From Lentibacillus amyloliquefaciens (lineage in GTDB: Bacteria > Bacillota > Bacilli > Bacillales > Amphibacillaceae), in NCBI RefSeq assembly GCF_001307805.1, contig NZ_CP013862.1, positions 1,736,001 to 1,800,000 on the forward strand: 64,000 nt of DNA, written 5' to 3'. Shown one piece after another: positions 38,638 to 47,820 of the stretch. Every line of letters starts with the position of its first letter. Within the stretch, counting starts at the first letter, position 1. The notes under the pieces are model-generated. The model saw only the letters and a program-made list of their open reading frames with translations. It did not search any database and was not told the DNA's origin. Position numbers and translations under genes: made by a program.

Positions 38638-39639
38638 TTACATTGTTGTAATGTTTTGAGCCGGTGAAAACAAAATACGAAATGTTGTCCCCTTACCAAC
38701 GGTACTTTCCATTTCAATCCCGTGCCCCAAATAATCAGCCACTTCTTTGACAAGAAACAGCCCCATGCCAGTTGATTCTCTGTACTTGCGGCCATTTTCC
38801 CCGGTATAAAATGCACTGAAAATCCGTTTTTGATCTTCTTCAGGAATGCCGACACCGGAATCTGTCACTTCAAAAATGGCTGATCCATCACGTTCATAAA
38901 GTGAAATTTCCATTTGTCTGCTTATCCCGGCTGAATATTTCACGGCGTTTTGAATAAGTTGTGTGATGATGAACATCAGCCATTTCTGATCTGTTTCCAC
39001 ACTGATTCCGGCCCGTTCTGTTTCCAGTTTTGGATAGACTTCATTGCGGATGAAGAAGCGCTTATTTTCCCGGTTGACTTCCTGGATAAGATCTTCCAGT
39101 GCAACTGGTTTAATCCGGAAATCCTCCTCGATTGTGCGGAGGCGCGCCATGTATAATACCGTGCTCAGCCCTGTTTTAATACGCTCGGTTTCTTCGCGGA
39201 TATTTGATGATTCCGGCTCATCAAGATCCTGGGCCGTCAATTCGATGACCGAGAGCGGTGTTTTCATTTGATGGACCCAGCGATCGATAAACGTCATATG
39301 CTCCTCTTTTTGTGCCTCAGTTTCTCCAATCCGACGCTCATAAATCCGGTACTGCGATTTCAGCAATTTCTCAAGTGCTTCGGCAATCGGTATCTGCTCC
39401 GTTTTCTGCAATGATTCATCAAGTGATTCCATCGGTTTCTCAAGCCTTTTGTAAAACGCCCGCCGTGTCATATAGCAATACACGAGATAACAGCTGAATA
39501 AAAAGAACCCAAGAAAAATGGCATAGAACAACGTCTGGAAGTCCCGATAGCCATCAAGCCACAGGATAAGAATAATGAGACCAAACTGTCCAACCTGAAA
39601 TCCGATCAATAATTGATGATCTTTAATGAACAGCTTCAT
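38638..39639 (-). CDS. BceS-type intramembrane-sensing histidine kinase
   Basis: A 333-residue kinase with two close N-terminal membrane helices (about residues 10-57) and almost no extracellular loop, as in BceS. The H-box is FIDRWVHQMKTPLSVIEL, where the first His is the phosphorylation site; N and G boxes QNAVKYS and DSGVGIPEEDQ follow. It overlaps the response-regulator stop as ATGA. Such kinases depend on their BceAB transporter for signalling. Confidence 0.9.
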   Translation of the reverse strand: MKLFIKDHQLLIGFQVGQFGLIILILWLDGYRDFQTLFYAIFLGFFLFSCYLVYCYMTRRAFYKRLEKPMESLDESLQKTEQIPIAEALEKLLKSQYRIYERRIGETEAQKEEHMTFIDRWVHQMKTPLSVIELTAQDLDEPESSNIREETERIKTGLSTVLYMARLRTIEEDFRIKPVALEDLIQEVNRENKRFFIRNEVYPKLETERAGISVETDQKWLMFIITQLIQNAVKYSAGISRQMEISLYERDGSAIFEVTDSGVGIPEEDQKRIFSAFYTGENGRKYRESTGMGLFLVKEVADYLGHGIEMESTVGKGTTFRILFSPAQNITTM

Positions 39640-40343
39640 GACCCCTCTACTCCATTCCAAGTCACACACAAACGGTAGCCTGCTCCGCGGACTGTTTCAA
39701 CCGCACCTGTGATACCGAGCTCCTGAAACTTTTTGCGAACCCGTGTTATATTTACGTTAAGCGTGTTTTCATCGACATATGTTTGGTCATCCCACAGTTT
39801 TTCCAATAAATCCTCCCTGCCTGCCACCCGAGGATGCCGGCCCATCAAGCTTTCTATAATATTCGCTTCTTTTTTGGTGAGGGGTGTCACATCGGTACCG
39901 AATCTGAGCTCAAGTCGTTCCGGGAACAGCTTCAGTCCATCTTTCTGCAAAATACGTTCTTGATGGCCCAACGCATATTCCCCATACGCCCGTCGTAATT
40001 GGCTGCGGATTTTGGCCATCACGACATCCGGATGGAACGGTTTGGTAATAAAGTCATCGCCGCCATTCTCCAGTGCCATGACCTGATCCATCTCCCCGGT
40101 ACGGGCAGAAATGAATATAACCGGACAAACTGACTCAAGACGGATCTGCCGACACCAATAAAATCCATCAAAACTGGGAAGATTGATATCCAACAGAACC
40201 AGATCCGGTTGGAACCAGTGAAATGAATCCATCGGGTTTTCGAAATTATCCACTGTCAACACGGCATAGCTGTATTTTTCTATAAACGTGTGCAAGTAAC
40301 CGGCTATTTTCGGATCATCTTCCAAAATCATGATTTTTTCCAC
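39636..40343 (-). CDS. OmpR-family response regulator, BceR type
   Basis: A 235-residue regulator: receiver domain with acidic pocket LEDDP, phosphorylation Asp in LVLLDINLPSFDG, and Lys in ITKPFHPD; then a winged-helix DNA-binding domain (LTKKEANIIESL onward). GTG 40343 follows AGAGGG. First gene of the regulator-kinase-ATPase-permease operon. Confidence 0.9.
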   Translation of the reverse strand: MEKIMILEDDPKIAGYLHTFIEKYSYAVLTVDNFENPMDSFHWFQPDLVLLDINLPSFDGFYWCRQIRLESVCPVIFISARTGEMDQVMALENGGDDFITKPFHPDVVMAKIRSQLRRAYGEYALGHQERILQKDGLKLFPERLELRFGTDVTPLTKKEANIIESLMGRHPRVAGREDLLEKLWDDQTYVDENTLNVNITRVRKKFQELGITGAVETVRGAGYRLCVTWNGVEGS

Positions 40344-40522
40344 GACTAACCCTCTTTTCAAACAATCTTTTGGTATGATTATAACATTATATAATCGTAT
40401 CTTTTGTAGAAAAAAAGCTATTCAGATGCACGTTGTCACAAAATAGTAAGTATTTGAGCATTTTTTCAGAACTTTTTATTTTATACTGTAAAATAGAACG
40501 TATAGGCAGGAGGATCTTCATT

Positions 40523-41437
40523 ATGCCTAATATTTGGACACATATTCTTTTTTGTGAAAACGTAATGGATTCGGTTAAAGATCCAAATTCATATTTGCAG
40601 CAGGAAGCGTACATGAAGCTGGGTGCACAAGGCCCGGATCCATTTTTTTATTACAATTTTTGGCCATGGATTAATAATGAGTCTGTAACGAATATAGGGT
40701 TAAAACTTCACACGGATAAATGCGGCGAATTTCTGCTGGATATGATCGAGAAAGCTAGTGATATGGACAGTCAAACACAAGCTTACGTATTCGGATTTAC
40801 AACGCACCATATACTTGATCGCAATACACACCCTTATATACATTACCGTGCCGGATATGAAGGAAATAAACATCAGGAGCTGGAAGTGCTGATTGATACA
40901 TTAATGATGGAAAAATATCATCATTTAGAAACGTGGAAAGCCAATGTCTCAAATGAAATCAGTGTGGGCCCCAAACTTGATAAAAGCGTTGTCGATTTGC
41001 TGCATCAGACTATTGATGCCCATTATCCCGAGAGCAGTATGAAATCCAATCATTATATTCAAAAAGCTTACCGGGACATGAAATTGGCCCTGAAACTGCT
41101 GGCTGATCCATATGGATGGAAAAAGATATTTTTAAAGCCGCTGATTTCGCCCTTTTCACATCAGCCGGTTAAAGATAATGCCGATTATTTAAATTTAGAA
41201 CACACAACCTGGTATCATCCGGCAACAAATGAACCTTGTAGCAAAAGTTTCATCGATCTGTACAATCAAGCCTGGACAGAAGGAATCGAAATTATGTCCG
41301 AAGTAATTACTTATTGGAACACACGTGATAATACCAGCAAAGAGCGACTTGGCGAAATGATTGGCAATATATCGTATGATACCGGCAAACCGCTTGCCTT
41401 AGGTCTTGAAAATAAATACAGTGAACCAATTGTGTGA
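40523..41437 (+). CDS. Zinc-dependent phospholipase C-family protein
   Basis: A 304-residue protein of the Zn-dependent phospholipase C/S1-P1-like superfamily: start MPNIWTHILFCE, then GAQGPDPFFYYN, GFTTHHILDRNTHPYIHYRAG with clustered metal-binding His and Asp, and HQELEVLIDTLMMEKYH. There is no signal peptide, so it is probably cytoplasmic; the substrate is unknown. ATG 40523 follows GCAGGAGG. It is divergent from the Bce-type operon and ends in a strong terminator. Confidence 0.82.
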   Translation: MPNIWTHILFCENVMDSVKDPNSYLQQEAYMKLGAQGPDPFFYYNFWPWINNESVTNIGLKLHTDKCGEFLLDMIEKASDMDSQTQAYVFGFTTHHILDRNTHPYIHYRAGYEGNKHQELEVLIDTLMMEKYHHLETWKANVSNEISVGPKLDKSVVDLLHQTIDAHYPESSMKSNHYIQKAYRDMKLALKLLADPYGWKKIFLKPLISPFSHQPVKDNADYLNLEHTTWYHPATNEPCSKSFIDLYNQAWTEGIEIMSEVITYWNTRDNTSKERLGEMIGNISYDTGKPLALGLENKYSEPIV

Positions 41438-41458
41438 ACAAATACGCGACCAAAAAAT

Positions 41459-41506
41459 GAAAGCTTTCACGCCGCTGCCTGCCGGTGTGAAAGCTTTTCG
41501 TTTTTT
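41459..41506 (+). terminator. Terminator of the phospholipase-like gene
   Basis: GAAAGCTTTCAC pairs with GTGAAAGCTTTTC around a 16-nt loop, followed by TTTTTT. Confidence 0.88.
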
Positions 41507-41527
41507 ATAACCCTGCAAGAAACTGAC

Positions 41528-41680
41528 CTACTTAAATAATTTCTGCAGCATTTTACCTGTTCCTTTTCCTGCCACTCTGCGTCCGATTCGTTTACCAACC
41601 TTGCCCTTTTTAACAGCATTAACATCGCCGAGAATTTTGGAAACTGTATATAATACTTTTCGTATATTATTGATCTTCAT
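41528..41680 (-). CDS. Small basic conserved protein
   Basis: A 50-residue, strongly basic protein (start MKINNIRKVLYTVSKILGD; tail rich in Lys, Arg and Gly) with GAGGGGGAG before its ATG. It lies 26 bp after the MFS gene on the same strand. I know of similar short proteins in Bacillaceae but no function. It could bind nucleic acid or membrane; this is inference from charge only. Confidence 0.6.
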   Translation of the reverse strand: MKINNIRKVLYTVSKILGDVNAVKKGKVGKRIGRRVAGKGTGKMLQKLFK

Positions 41681-41706
41681 GAGTCTCCCCCTCACCTGTA
41701 TCGGAT

Positions 41707-42978
41707 TCATTTGGCGTATTGCTTTGCCTGTTCGATACCTTTTTCGATATTGACAAACCTTAATAAAATAATACCCGCTATAAAGAAGACAAGCAATGAT
41801 ATGATACCAAGTCTGCTGGAACCGGTCAGCTGACCAACAATTCCGAACAGAAACGGGCCAAAGACAGCTGCAAACTTTGAGGAAATCCCGTAAAATCCGA
41901 AAAACTCTGCTTTCTTATTTGCCGGCACCATCCTGCTGTATATCGACCTGCTAAGTGCCTGTGCACCACCCTGGACCATTCCAACACATATTGCCAGCAT
42001 ATAAAAGTGCAAAGCAGACGCCATGAAATAACCGAGAACAACAACGCCTATATAAACGTATAACGTCAGATACAATGCTTTTTTTGCTGTTATTTTTGAT
42101 GCCAGCCAGCCAAAGAAAAACGTAAACGGAATACCGACAAATTGGGTGATCAGCAATGCTATAATCAAAGAATTTGAATCAATGCCAATCCCACGACCAT
42201 AAATCGTCGCCATTCTTATAATCGTTGAAATACCATCATTATACAGCCAAAACGCAATAAGAAAAATTAATAAATGCTTAAACTGCCTTATTTCTTTAAA
42301 CGTATTCACGACCCTGGAAAAGCCGATTGCCACATAAGATTTGTCCCGCTTTTCTCTTGTTTTCTTCTCTTCACGCACGTTTTTAAACAGCGGTATTGAG
42401 AATATAAACCACCATAAACCGACGGAAGCAAAAGACAACTGACTGGCCGTGGTGACATCCGGTATGCCAAACCAGGAATAATTCGTAATCATTAAAATAT
42501 TGATGGCCAGCAATAAGCCACCGCCTATGTAGCCAAAAGCAAAACCGGCTGACGATAATTTATCCATTTCCTTCTCATTCTCAGCAAGCTCGGGTAGAAA
42601 TGCATCATAAAAAACGTTTGCACCGGAAAAACCAATATTCCCGACAATCAACAGGATCGATGCAAAAAGATAATCGCCTTCCCCGACAAAAGCGAGCAGA
42701 ATACTGGCAATGATTCCCATATAAGCAAAAAAGCGCAGAAATTTCTTTTTCGCCGCAGAAAAGTCACTGATGGCTCCCAATATCGGAGCCAGAACAGCTA
42801 CAATCAAAACCGCAATTGACTGGGAATAGCCCCAGTAACTTTCTGCCAGATTCTCTTCCAGCCCCACAGCTGCCACATCGTAATAAAAAATTGGAAGAAC
42901 AGCTGCCATAATCGTTGTTGCAAATGCAGAGTTCCCGAAGTCATACAACATCCAGCTGAATGCCGTTTTCTTTTTCAT
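41707..42978 (-). CDS. Atg22/UMF1-like MFS transporter
   Basis: A 423-residue protein with about twelve membrane segments. The start KKKTAFSWMLYDFGNSAFATTI is characteristic of the Atg22-like UMF1 family of major-facilitator transporters; the substrate is unknown, possibly amino acids. ATG 42978 follows GAGGGGGGG. It shares a strand with the small basic protein downstream. Confidence 0.82.
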   Translation of the reverse strand: MKKKTAFSWMLYDFGNSAFATTIMAAVLPIFYYDVAAVGLEENLAESYWGYSQSIAVLIVAVLAPILGAISDFSAAKKKFLRFFAYMGIIASILLAFVGEGDYLFASILLIVGNIGFSGANVFYDAFLPELAENEKEMDKLSSAGFAFGYIGGGLLLAINILMITNYSWFGIPDVTTASQLSFASVGLWWFIFSIPLFKNVREEKKTREKRDKSYVAIGFSRVVNTFKEIRQFKHLLIFLIAFWLYNDGISTIIRMATIYGRGIGIDSNSLIIALLITQFVGIPFTFFFGWLASKITAKKALYLTLYVYIGVVVLGYFMASALHFYMLAICVGMVQGGAQALSRSIYSRMVPANKKAEFFGFYGISSKFAAVFGPFLFGIVGQLTGSSRLGIISLLVFFIAGIILLRFVNIEKGIEQAKQYAK

Positions 42979-43044
42979 ACAATCCCCCCCTCTTCCTAAC
43001 CATATCAAATCATCAATGTACTAAAATTGCAATAAGTTTCGCAT

Positions 43045-43074
43045 AAAAAAAGCCTCACCAAATAAAGGCAAGGC
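43045..43074 (-). terminator. Terminator of the IDEAL-domain gene
   Basis: GCCTTGCC and GGTGAGGC (minus strand) pair around a 7-nt loop and are followed by seven T residues. Confidence 0.8.
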
Positions 43075-43095
43075 ATTCTTGTTAAAAAAGAAAGA

Positions 43096-43329
43096 TTATT
43101 CCCATACGTAATGTCTGTATTCTTTTGACAACCGGACGAACGTTTCCTTGTCCTCTGTATCAATCGAATGATTGATAGCCGCTTGGAGTTTTTGCTTATT
43201 CCAGCTGAAACATAATTCATCCAATATTAATTGGGCAGATAACTTCATTTCAAACGGTACCTCTCGTTTTGCTTTAATGGCTCCTCCTGCATAACGATAA
43301 AGCTGATAGACCACCTTCTGTTTCTTCAT
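43096..43329 (-). CDS. IDEAL-domain small protein
   Basis: A 77-residue protein: a basic N-terminus followed by an IDEAL-type segment (LILDELCFSWNKQKLQAAIN, then SIDTEDKETFVRLSKEY). The domain is short, helical and of unknown function; it occurs in several Bacillaceae proteins including ComK-related regulators. ATG 43329 follows AAGGGGG. Confidence 0.72.
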   Translation of the reverse strand: MKKQKVVYQLYRYAGGAIKAKREVPFEMKLSAQLILDELCFSWNKQKLQAAINHSIDTEDKETFVRLSKEYRHYVWE

Positions 43330-43492
43330 TGGAACATTCCCCCTTGTTCCTTTTTTCCATTATCCTAAATAATAAGAAGTTTTGCAAGTATAAATTTTAA
43401 TATTGGTGAATTTTCTATCATTAATACAAGCTTCATCACATCTAAAAAACCGCTAAAAAGCGACAAATTTCCTGACATGACATAACATCCGT

Positions 43493-44689
43493 CTACGGTT
43501 TTATATTACGATAGCCAAGAAAGCTTGCGATTAGCGCAAAGATAGCTAACACACTGGCCATCCAGCTAATATTACCTTTCATCATGACAGCGATGACCGG
43601 CGGACCGGAAGCAACGCCGGTAAATCGCATCGCACTGTAAATCGATGTGATCGCGCCGCGGACACTTTTTTCCAAACTTTCCGTTATCATCGCATCCAGG
43701 CAAGGGAGTGCCATCCCGATACCGGTCCCGCATATAAAGAAAATGGATAGCAAATAAACAGGATGATCCATAAATGGAATAACCGCCACTGAAGCACCGG
43801 TTAAAATAATCCCGGTAAATGTCACCCACTTCATAATTTTTAATTTATCCTTTATTTTCCTGCCGGTTATAAATGATGCAACCGATAACGCCAGTAAAGG
43901 AACAGCAAGAAGAATCCCTTTCCAAATACCTTCGTAGCCGTATTTCTCTTCCAAAATACTGGATAAATAAAAAAGAAACCCGAACAGGATAAACATCAAT
44001 ATGGCGCCAATGAAAAACACAGCCACAAGCCACCTGCCATGCTTGCTGAAAGTATCCTTCGCGAGTTCCACGTATTCTTTGAAATGGGTTTCGTTCTCAC
44101 CACCCTTGTTTTTAATCAGGAAGATCACCATCAATACAGAAACGATACAAAATAATGGAATCGAATAAAACGGCAAGTACCAAACAAGTGCTGCAAGAGC
44201 AGCTCCCAGTATTGGGCTTAAGACTTTCCCGACTGTATTTGACGTTTCGACAATCCCAAGTGTTGTACTGGCTTCCTTGTCATCTTTAAAAATATCGCCT
44301 ACAAGCGGAAGGACAATTGGAAATGCCCCTGATGCACCAACACCCTGCAATATTCTTCCAGCTACAATGACAAGAAACGGACTATCCATCAATTGAGATG
44401 CCAAACCGGCAATCAAACCGCCAATACCGGTTATGATTAATGAAGGAATAATGACTTTCTTCCGGCCAAATCGATCCGATAAGAATCCCGCAACCGGAAT
44501 TAAAAAAATGGCCACAACTGAATAGGCCGTAATGATATAACTCGATTGAAGTTTCGAAATATCCAATGCCTGTTCCATAACCGGAAGAATGGGGATAAGC
44601 ATTGAATTGCCCAGTGTCATTATCAGTGGTATTGATGCCAGAGATATGACTGCCCAGCGTTTTTCCTGTTCGTTCAGACGTTCAGTCAT
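43493..44689 (-). CDS. DHA1-type MFS drug-efflux-like transporter
   Basis: A 398-residue, twelve-helix transporter with the motif-A region GFLSDRFGRKKVIIPSL and motif-C-like GRILQGVGASGAFPIVLP, typical of proton-driven drug antiporters. ATG 44689 follows AAGGAG. The substrate cannot be assigned. Monocistronic; no clear terminator seen. Confidence 0.85.
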   Translation of the reverse strand: MTERLNEQEKRWAVISLASIPLIMTLGNSMLIPILPVMEQALDISKLQSSYIITAYSVVAIFLIPVAGFLSDRFGRKKVIIPSLIITGIGGLIAGLASQLMDSPFLVIVAGRILQGVGASGAFPIVLPLVGDIFKDDKEASTTLGIVETSNTVGKVLSPILGAALAALVWYLPFYSIPLFCIVSVLMVIFLIKNKGGENETHFKEYVELAKDTFSKHGRWLVAVFFIGAILMFILFGFLFYLSSILEEKYGYEGIWKGILLAVPLLALSVASFITGRKIKDKLKIMKWVTFTGIILTGASVAVIPFMDHPVYLLSIFFICGTGIGMALPCLDAMITESLEKSVRGAITSIYSAMRFTGVASGPPVIAVMMKGNISWMASVLAIFALIASFLGYRNIKP

Positions 44690-44915
44690 AAACTTTCTCC
44701 TTCGCTTTATATGATCACTAAATTTACTATTTACCAGGCAGCAAGTTTTATTCCCCATTGTCTTTTTGTTTAAGGCATCAAAATTTGCAGGAACTCAAAA
44801 TATATAGTCATGGCTGTTAATGTTTCTCTGGACTCATCTGACAGGAGTTTGATAGACTGTTATACCTACAGAGCGGCTTGTATAAAGCACGTGTTCAATT
44901 GGAGGCTGTTTTTTA

Positions 44916-45782
44916 ATGGATCAGGCAGATGATTTAAAAAAAGGTGAAAAAGGCGCCTGGCTCAGCATCTGTGCGTATATTGTCCTGGCAATCGTCAAAT
45001 TGATTATTGCTTCGATTGGAAACTCCCAAAGTTTGTGGGCAGATGGGTTAAACAATACGACTGACGTTGTCGCCTCAGTTGCTGTTTTAGTTGGATTGAA
45101 AATATCGAGAAAGCCACCGGATGCTGATCATCATTACGGACATTCCCGTGCTGAAACAATTGCTTCCCTTTTTGCAGCGTTTGTTATCGCAACGGTTGGC
45201 ATCCAGGTAATTGTGAATATAGTCAGGCAGCTGTTTGCCGGGGAAACAGTACAGCCGGATATGCTGACAGCCTGGACCGCACTCGGAGCAGCTGTTGTGA
45301 TGTTTAGTGTTTATCGCTACAATGTTTCGCTTGCAAAAAAAATTGGCAGCAGTTCACTTAATGCCGCAGCTCAGGATAACCGTTCGGACGCTTTCGTCAG
45401 CATTGGCGCATTTATCGGCATAATCGGTGCGCAATTTGGTCTTTTTTGGCTTGATCCCTTCGCAGGCCTGATTGTCGGTATTATCATCTGTAAAACGGCA
45501 TGGGATATATTCAGAGAGGCAACCCATACATTGACTGACGGGTTTGACGCGAAGCAAATCAAGACAATAAAAACTGATATTGCGAAGGTTTCAGAAGTTA
45601 AACAAGTCATTGATATTAAAGGGAGAGTTCATGGAAATCAGGCATTTATTGAGGTAACGATCCTGGTTAATCCGGAACTAAATGTTAAAGAAAGTCACGC
45701 CATCACAGAAAAAATAGAAGACTTCCTTCGGGAAAAACATAATATAACCTATGCGCATATTCATATCGAGCCTTATGAATAA
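44916..45782 (+). CDS. Cation diffusion facilitator (CDF) transporter
   Basis: A 288-residue protein with six membrane helices and a cytoplasmic C-terminal domain. Metal sites are visible in ADGLNNTTDVVAS (helix 2), DADHHYGHSRAE and DNRSDAFVS (helix 5). Family members export Zn2+, Mn2+ or Fe2+; DxxxD-type sites and the overall sequence are compatible with the MneP/MneS manganese group, but this is not certain. ATG 44916 follows GGAGG. Confidence 0.88.
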   Translation: MDQADDLKKGEKGAWLSICAYIVLAIVKLIIASIGNSQSLWADGLNNTTDVVASVAVLVGLKISRKPPDADHHYGHSRAETIASLFAAFVIATVGIQVIVNIVRQLFAGETVQPDMLTAWTALGAAVVMFSVYRYNVSLAKKIGSSSLNAAAQDNRSDAFVSIGAFIGIIGAQFGLFWLDPFAGLIVGIIICKTAWDIFREATHTLTDGFDAKQIKTIKTDIAKVSEVKQVIDIKGRVHGNQAFIEVTILVNPELNVKESHAITEKIEDFLREKHNITYAHIHIEPYE

Positions 45783-45892
45783 AAACGCAAAACGCTCGCC
45801 AGCGGATTACATGCCATGTTGCTTTATGGAGAAGCCGGCTGCCCGGCGTTGGAAAAGAACATGATACATTTGCCATGTTTTCCCTGGTATTT

Positions 45893-46186
45893 TTACATTG
45901 TCAACAGAAAAACCGTTAAAATAGCCCCTATAACGACTAAAATAACGTTTAAACCCAAATATGCCAAGAGCACTGCAGCGGCTCCGCCCAGAAGACCGAT
46001 CAGCGGCTGCTCGGGAATGACACTCAAAATACCCGGGAAAATGAGCGCTCCCAGTGCTGCATAGGGAATCGCAGCCAGCCAGCGGTTCACCCAATCCCGA
46101 AACTGCAGTTTATCAACAATAAACGCCGGGATTATTCTTGGAATCATCGTTACAAGTGCCATGCCTATAATAATTGCAATAATCAT
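45893..46186 (-). CDS. azlD: AzlD-family branched-chain amino acid exporter subunit
   Basis: A 97-residue protein with about four membrane helices and MIPRIIPAFIVDKLQF-type AzlD sequence. It overlaps the azlC stop as ATGA. AzlC and AzlD together export branched-chain amino acids and related compounds. Confidence 0.88.
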   Translation of the reverse strand: MIIAIIIGMALVTMIPRIIPAFIVDKLQFRDWVNRWLAAIPYAALGALIFPGILSVIPEQPLIGLLGGAAAVLLAYLGLNVILVVIGAILTVFLLTM

Positions 46187-46911
46187 TGTTCTTCCCCCTT
46201 AAGCAAAAACACACCGCTCAGGCCGCCCAGTACCGTTCCACACACGATCGCCCAGCCTTCACTCATAAACTGGCTGCACAGGAGGTTAATGAGCATCGCG
46301 ATAATGGCAACAAGCCCGACGCGCCATTGTTTTTTCACCGATGGAATAAGCAGTCCAATAAACATCGCATATAACGCAATTCCCATACTTTGACTTAACT
46401 GCTCAGGAATAACATCACCCAGGACCCCTCCCAAAAAAGAGCCCGCAATCCAGGCAATATAAGCTGTCAAAATAAGAGCCAAGTAAAAATAGGAACCTTT
46501 TTCTTTTTTTGCCTCTGTTGTATGTAATGCCGATACGGCAAACGTTTCATCCGTCAATCCCATTGATAGAGGGATTTTCCATTTGAGTCCAAATCTCCGC
46601 AAATAATTCACAAACGACAGGCTCATGACAAAATGACGGAAATTAAGCACAAACGTGGCAACTACAATTTCAACTGCTCCAGCACCCAGTGCGATCATAT
46701 TCGCTCCCATAAACTGACTGGCACCGGCAAACACCATCACACTCATTAATGTCAGTTCGGTGACTGACATTCCCGCCTGTTTTGCCAGCACCCCATATGC
46801 AAGTGCAATCGGCAAGTAGCCAAGCATTATGGGGAAACCGACTGCAATCCCTCTGCGAAACATATGTATTGATTGGGATGTATTTTGATGATCAGCTGTG
46901 TCTGTATCCAT
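46183..46911 (-). CDS. azlC: AzlC-family branched-chain amino acid exporter subunit
   Basis: A 242-residue membrane protein: RRGIAVGFPIMLGYLPIALAYG and VMVFAGASQFMGANMI are hallmark AzlC blocks. ATG 46911 follows GGGAGGG. Translationally coupled with azlD. No Lrp-type azlB regulator adjoins it. Confidence 0.9.
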   Translation of the reverse strand: MDTDTADHQNTSQSIHMFRRGIAVGFPIMLGYLPIALAYGVLAKQAGMSVTELTLMSVMVFAGASQFMGANMIALGAGAVEIVVATFVLNFRHFVMSLSFVNYLRRFGLKWKIPLSMGLTDETFAVSALHTTEAKKEKGSYFYLALILTAYIAWIAGSFLGGVLGDVIPEQLSQSMGIALYAMFIGLLIPSVKKQWRVGLVAIIAMLINLLCSQFMSEGWAIVCGTVLGGLSGVFLLKGEEQ

Positions 46912-46998
46912 TTCCGTCCCTCCCCAAAAGAAAATTAAGATAATTACATCTTATATGCGTCATCACAAAAAAGCAATAATTGAAAATAGACGTTCCCA

Positions 46999-47028
46999 TT
47001 GACAATGAGCAGCTTCACCATTTATAGT
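46999..47028 (+). promoter_or_regulatory. Sigma-A-type promoter of the T-box leader
   Basis: TTGACA at 46999-47004 and TATAGT at 47023-47028 are 18 bp apart, just upstream of the T-box stem I. Confidence 0.7.
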
Positions 47029-47049
47029 CAATATTATATTTTAACGAAA

Positions 47050-47298
47050 ATATCGAATCCGTGAATGCGAAGTAGAATCTGAAACAAGCAGCAATGAGAG
47101 ACGGGGCGCATGGTGAAAGCACCGGCAATTCAGGTTTGAATTACACATTCGAATCAGACGGATATTAATTGAGTGGATGAGCCGGAGGAATGACTGCACG
47201 CATCGCATGAATGTTTTGCGCGCTTTTAGGGAGACTCATCAATCAGGGTGGTAACGCGGAGTAAAGCTTCGTCCCTAACAAGGGATGAGGCTTTTTTA
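47050..47298 (+). ncRNA. T-box riboswitch (candidate tyrosine specifier)
   Basis: The conserved T-box sequence AGGGTGGTAACGCGG (47245-47259) is followed by a terminator: AGCTTCGTCCCT pairs with AGGGATGAGGCT, then TTTTTT (47265-47297). The stem I base is ATCCGT (47057-47062) with ACGGAT (47158-47163), and TCTGA with TCAGA; AGTAGA and an apical GGTGAAAGCACC are present. In the 3' side of the specifier region the best codon is TAC (47142-47144), Tyr, followed by A. Downstream is an NhaC-family transporter, a family recalled to include predicted tyrosine transporters under Tyr T-boxes. Confidence 0.88.
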
Positions 47299-47320
47299 TT
47301 TTGCCTCTTTTCTAAGTTAT

Positions 47321-47766
47321 GACACAAAATCCATAAACTGCGACGTAAGTGCTATGTTGATTTCCGTTCCGAACAGTCGCGCACCTTAGGGCAACACTTC
47401 AGCCTCCTCGGAAGAAAACCGCTTCCTGCTCAGGTCTCAGCTGCCCGTTTTCCCGCAGGAGTCGACTGCCTTCCACTCCAATCAACATTCACAAGTGAGG
47501 TTTAGTTAATCACCAAATCAATGAGATTATAAAGCGCAAAACCAGTGGAGGAAATACACGACGACTCCTGCGGGAGCATAGGCATAGGTGAGATCCCGCA
47601 GTGCGACAGCAATCTTTTCTGCGAGGAGTGCTGCATCACTGAAACCACTTGCAACACGACGAGCACGAGGAGGCTCACCAGCCGCCCTAAGGTGCGCGGA
47701 GTATATTTCCGAAGCGGCTCATGGAATCAAACATTTATTATAGTACGTCGCACTTTACATCAAGTG
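47321..47766. repeat. Composite palindromic repeat, copy B
   Basis: About 446 bp lying between the T-box terminator and the NhaC-family gene. It has the same two inverted arms as copies A and C: the ATGTTGATT/AATCAACAT arm first, then the GGAAATACAC/GTATATTTCC arm. The left end carries ACACAAAATCCATAAACTGC; the right end (reverse) carries GTGCGACGTA. Open frames within it are not genes. Confidence 0.88.
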
Positions 47767-47820
47767 TAGAGGTAAAGCACTGTAAAATTTACGAAAAGAG
47801 TTAAAAGGAGGATTTACATC

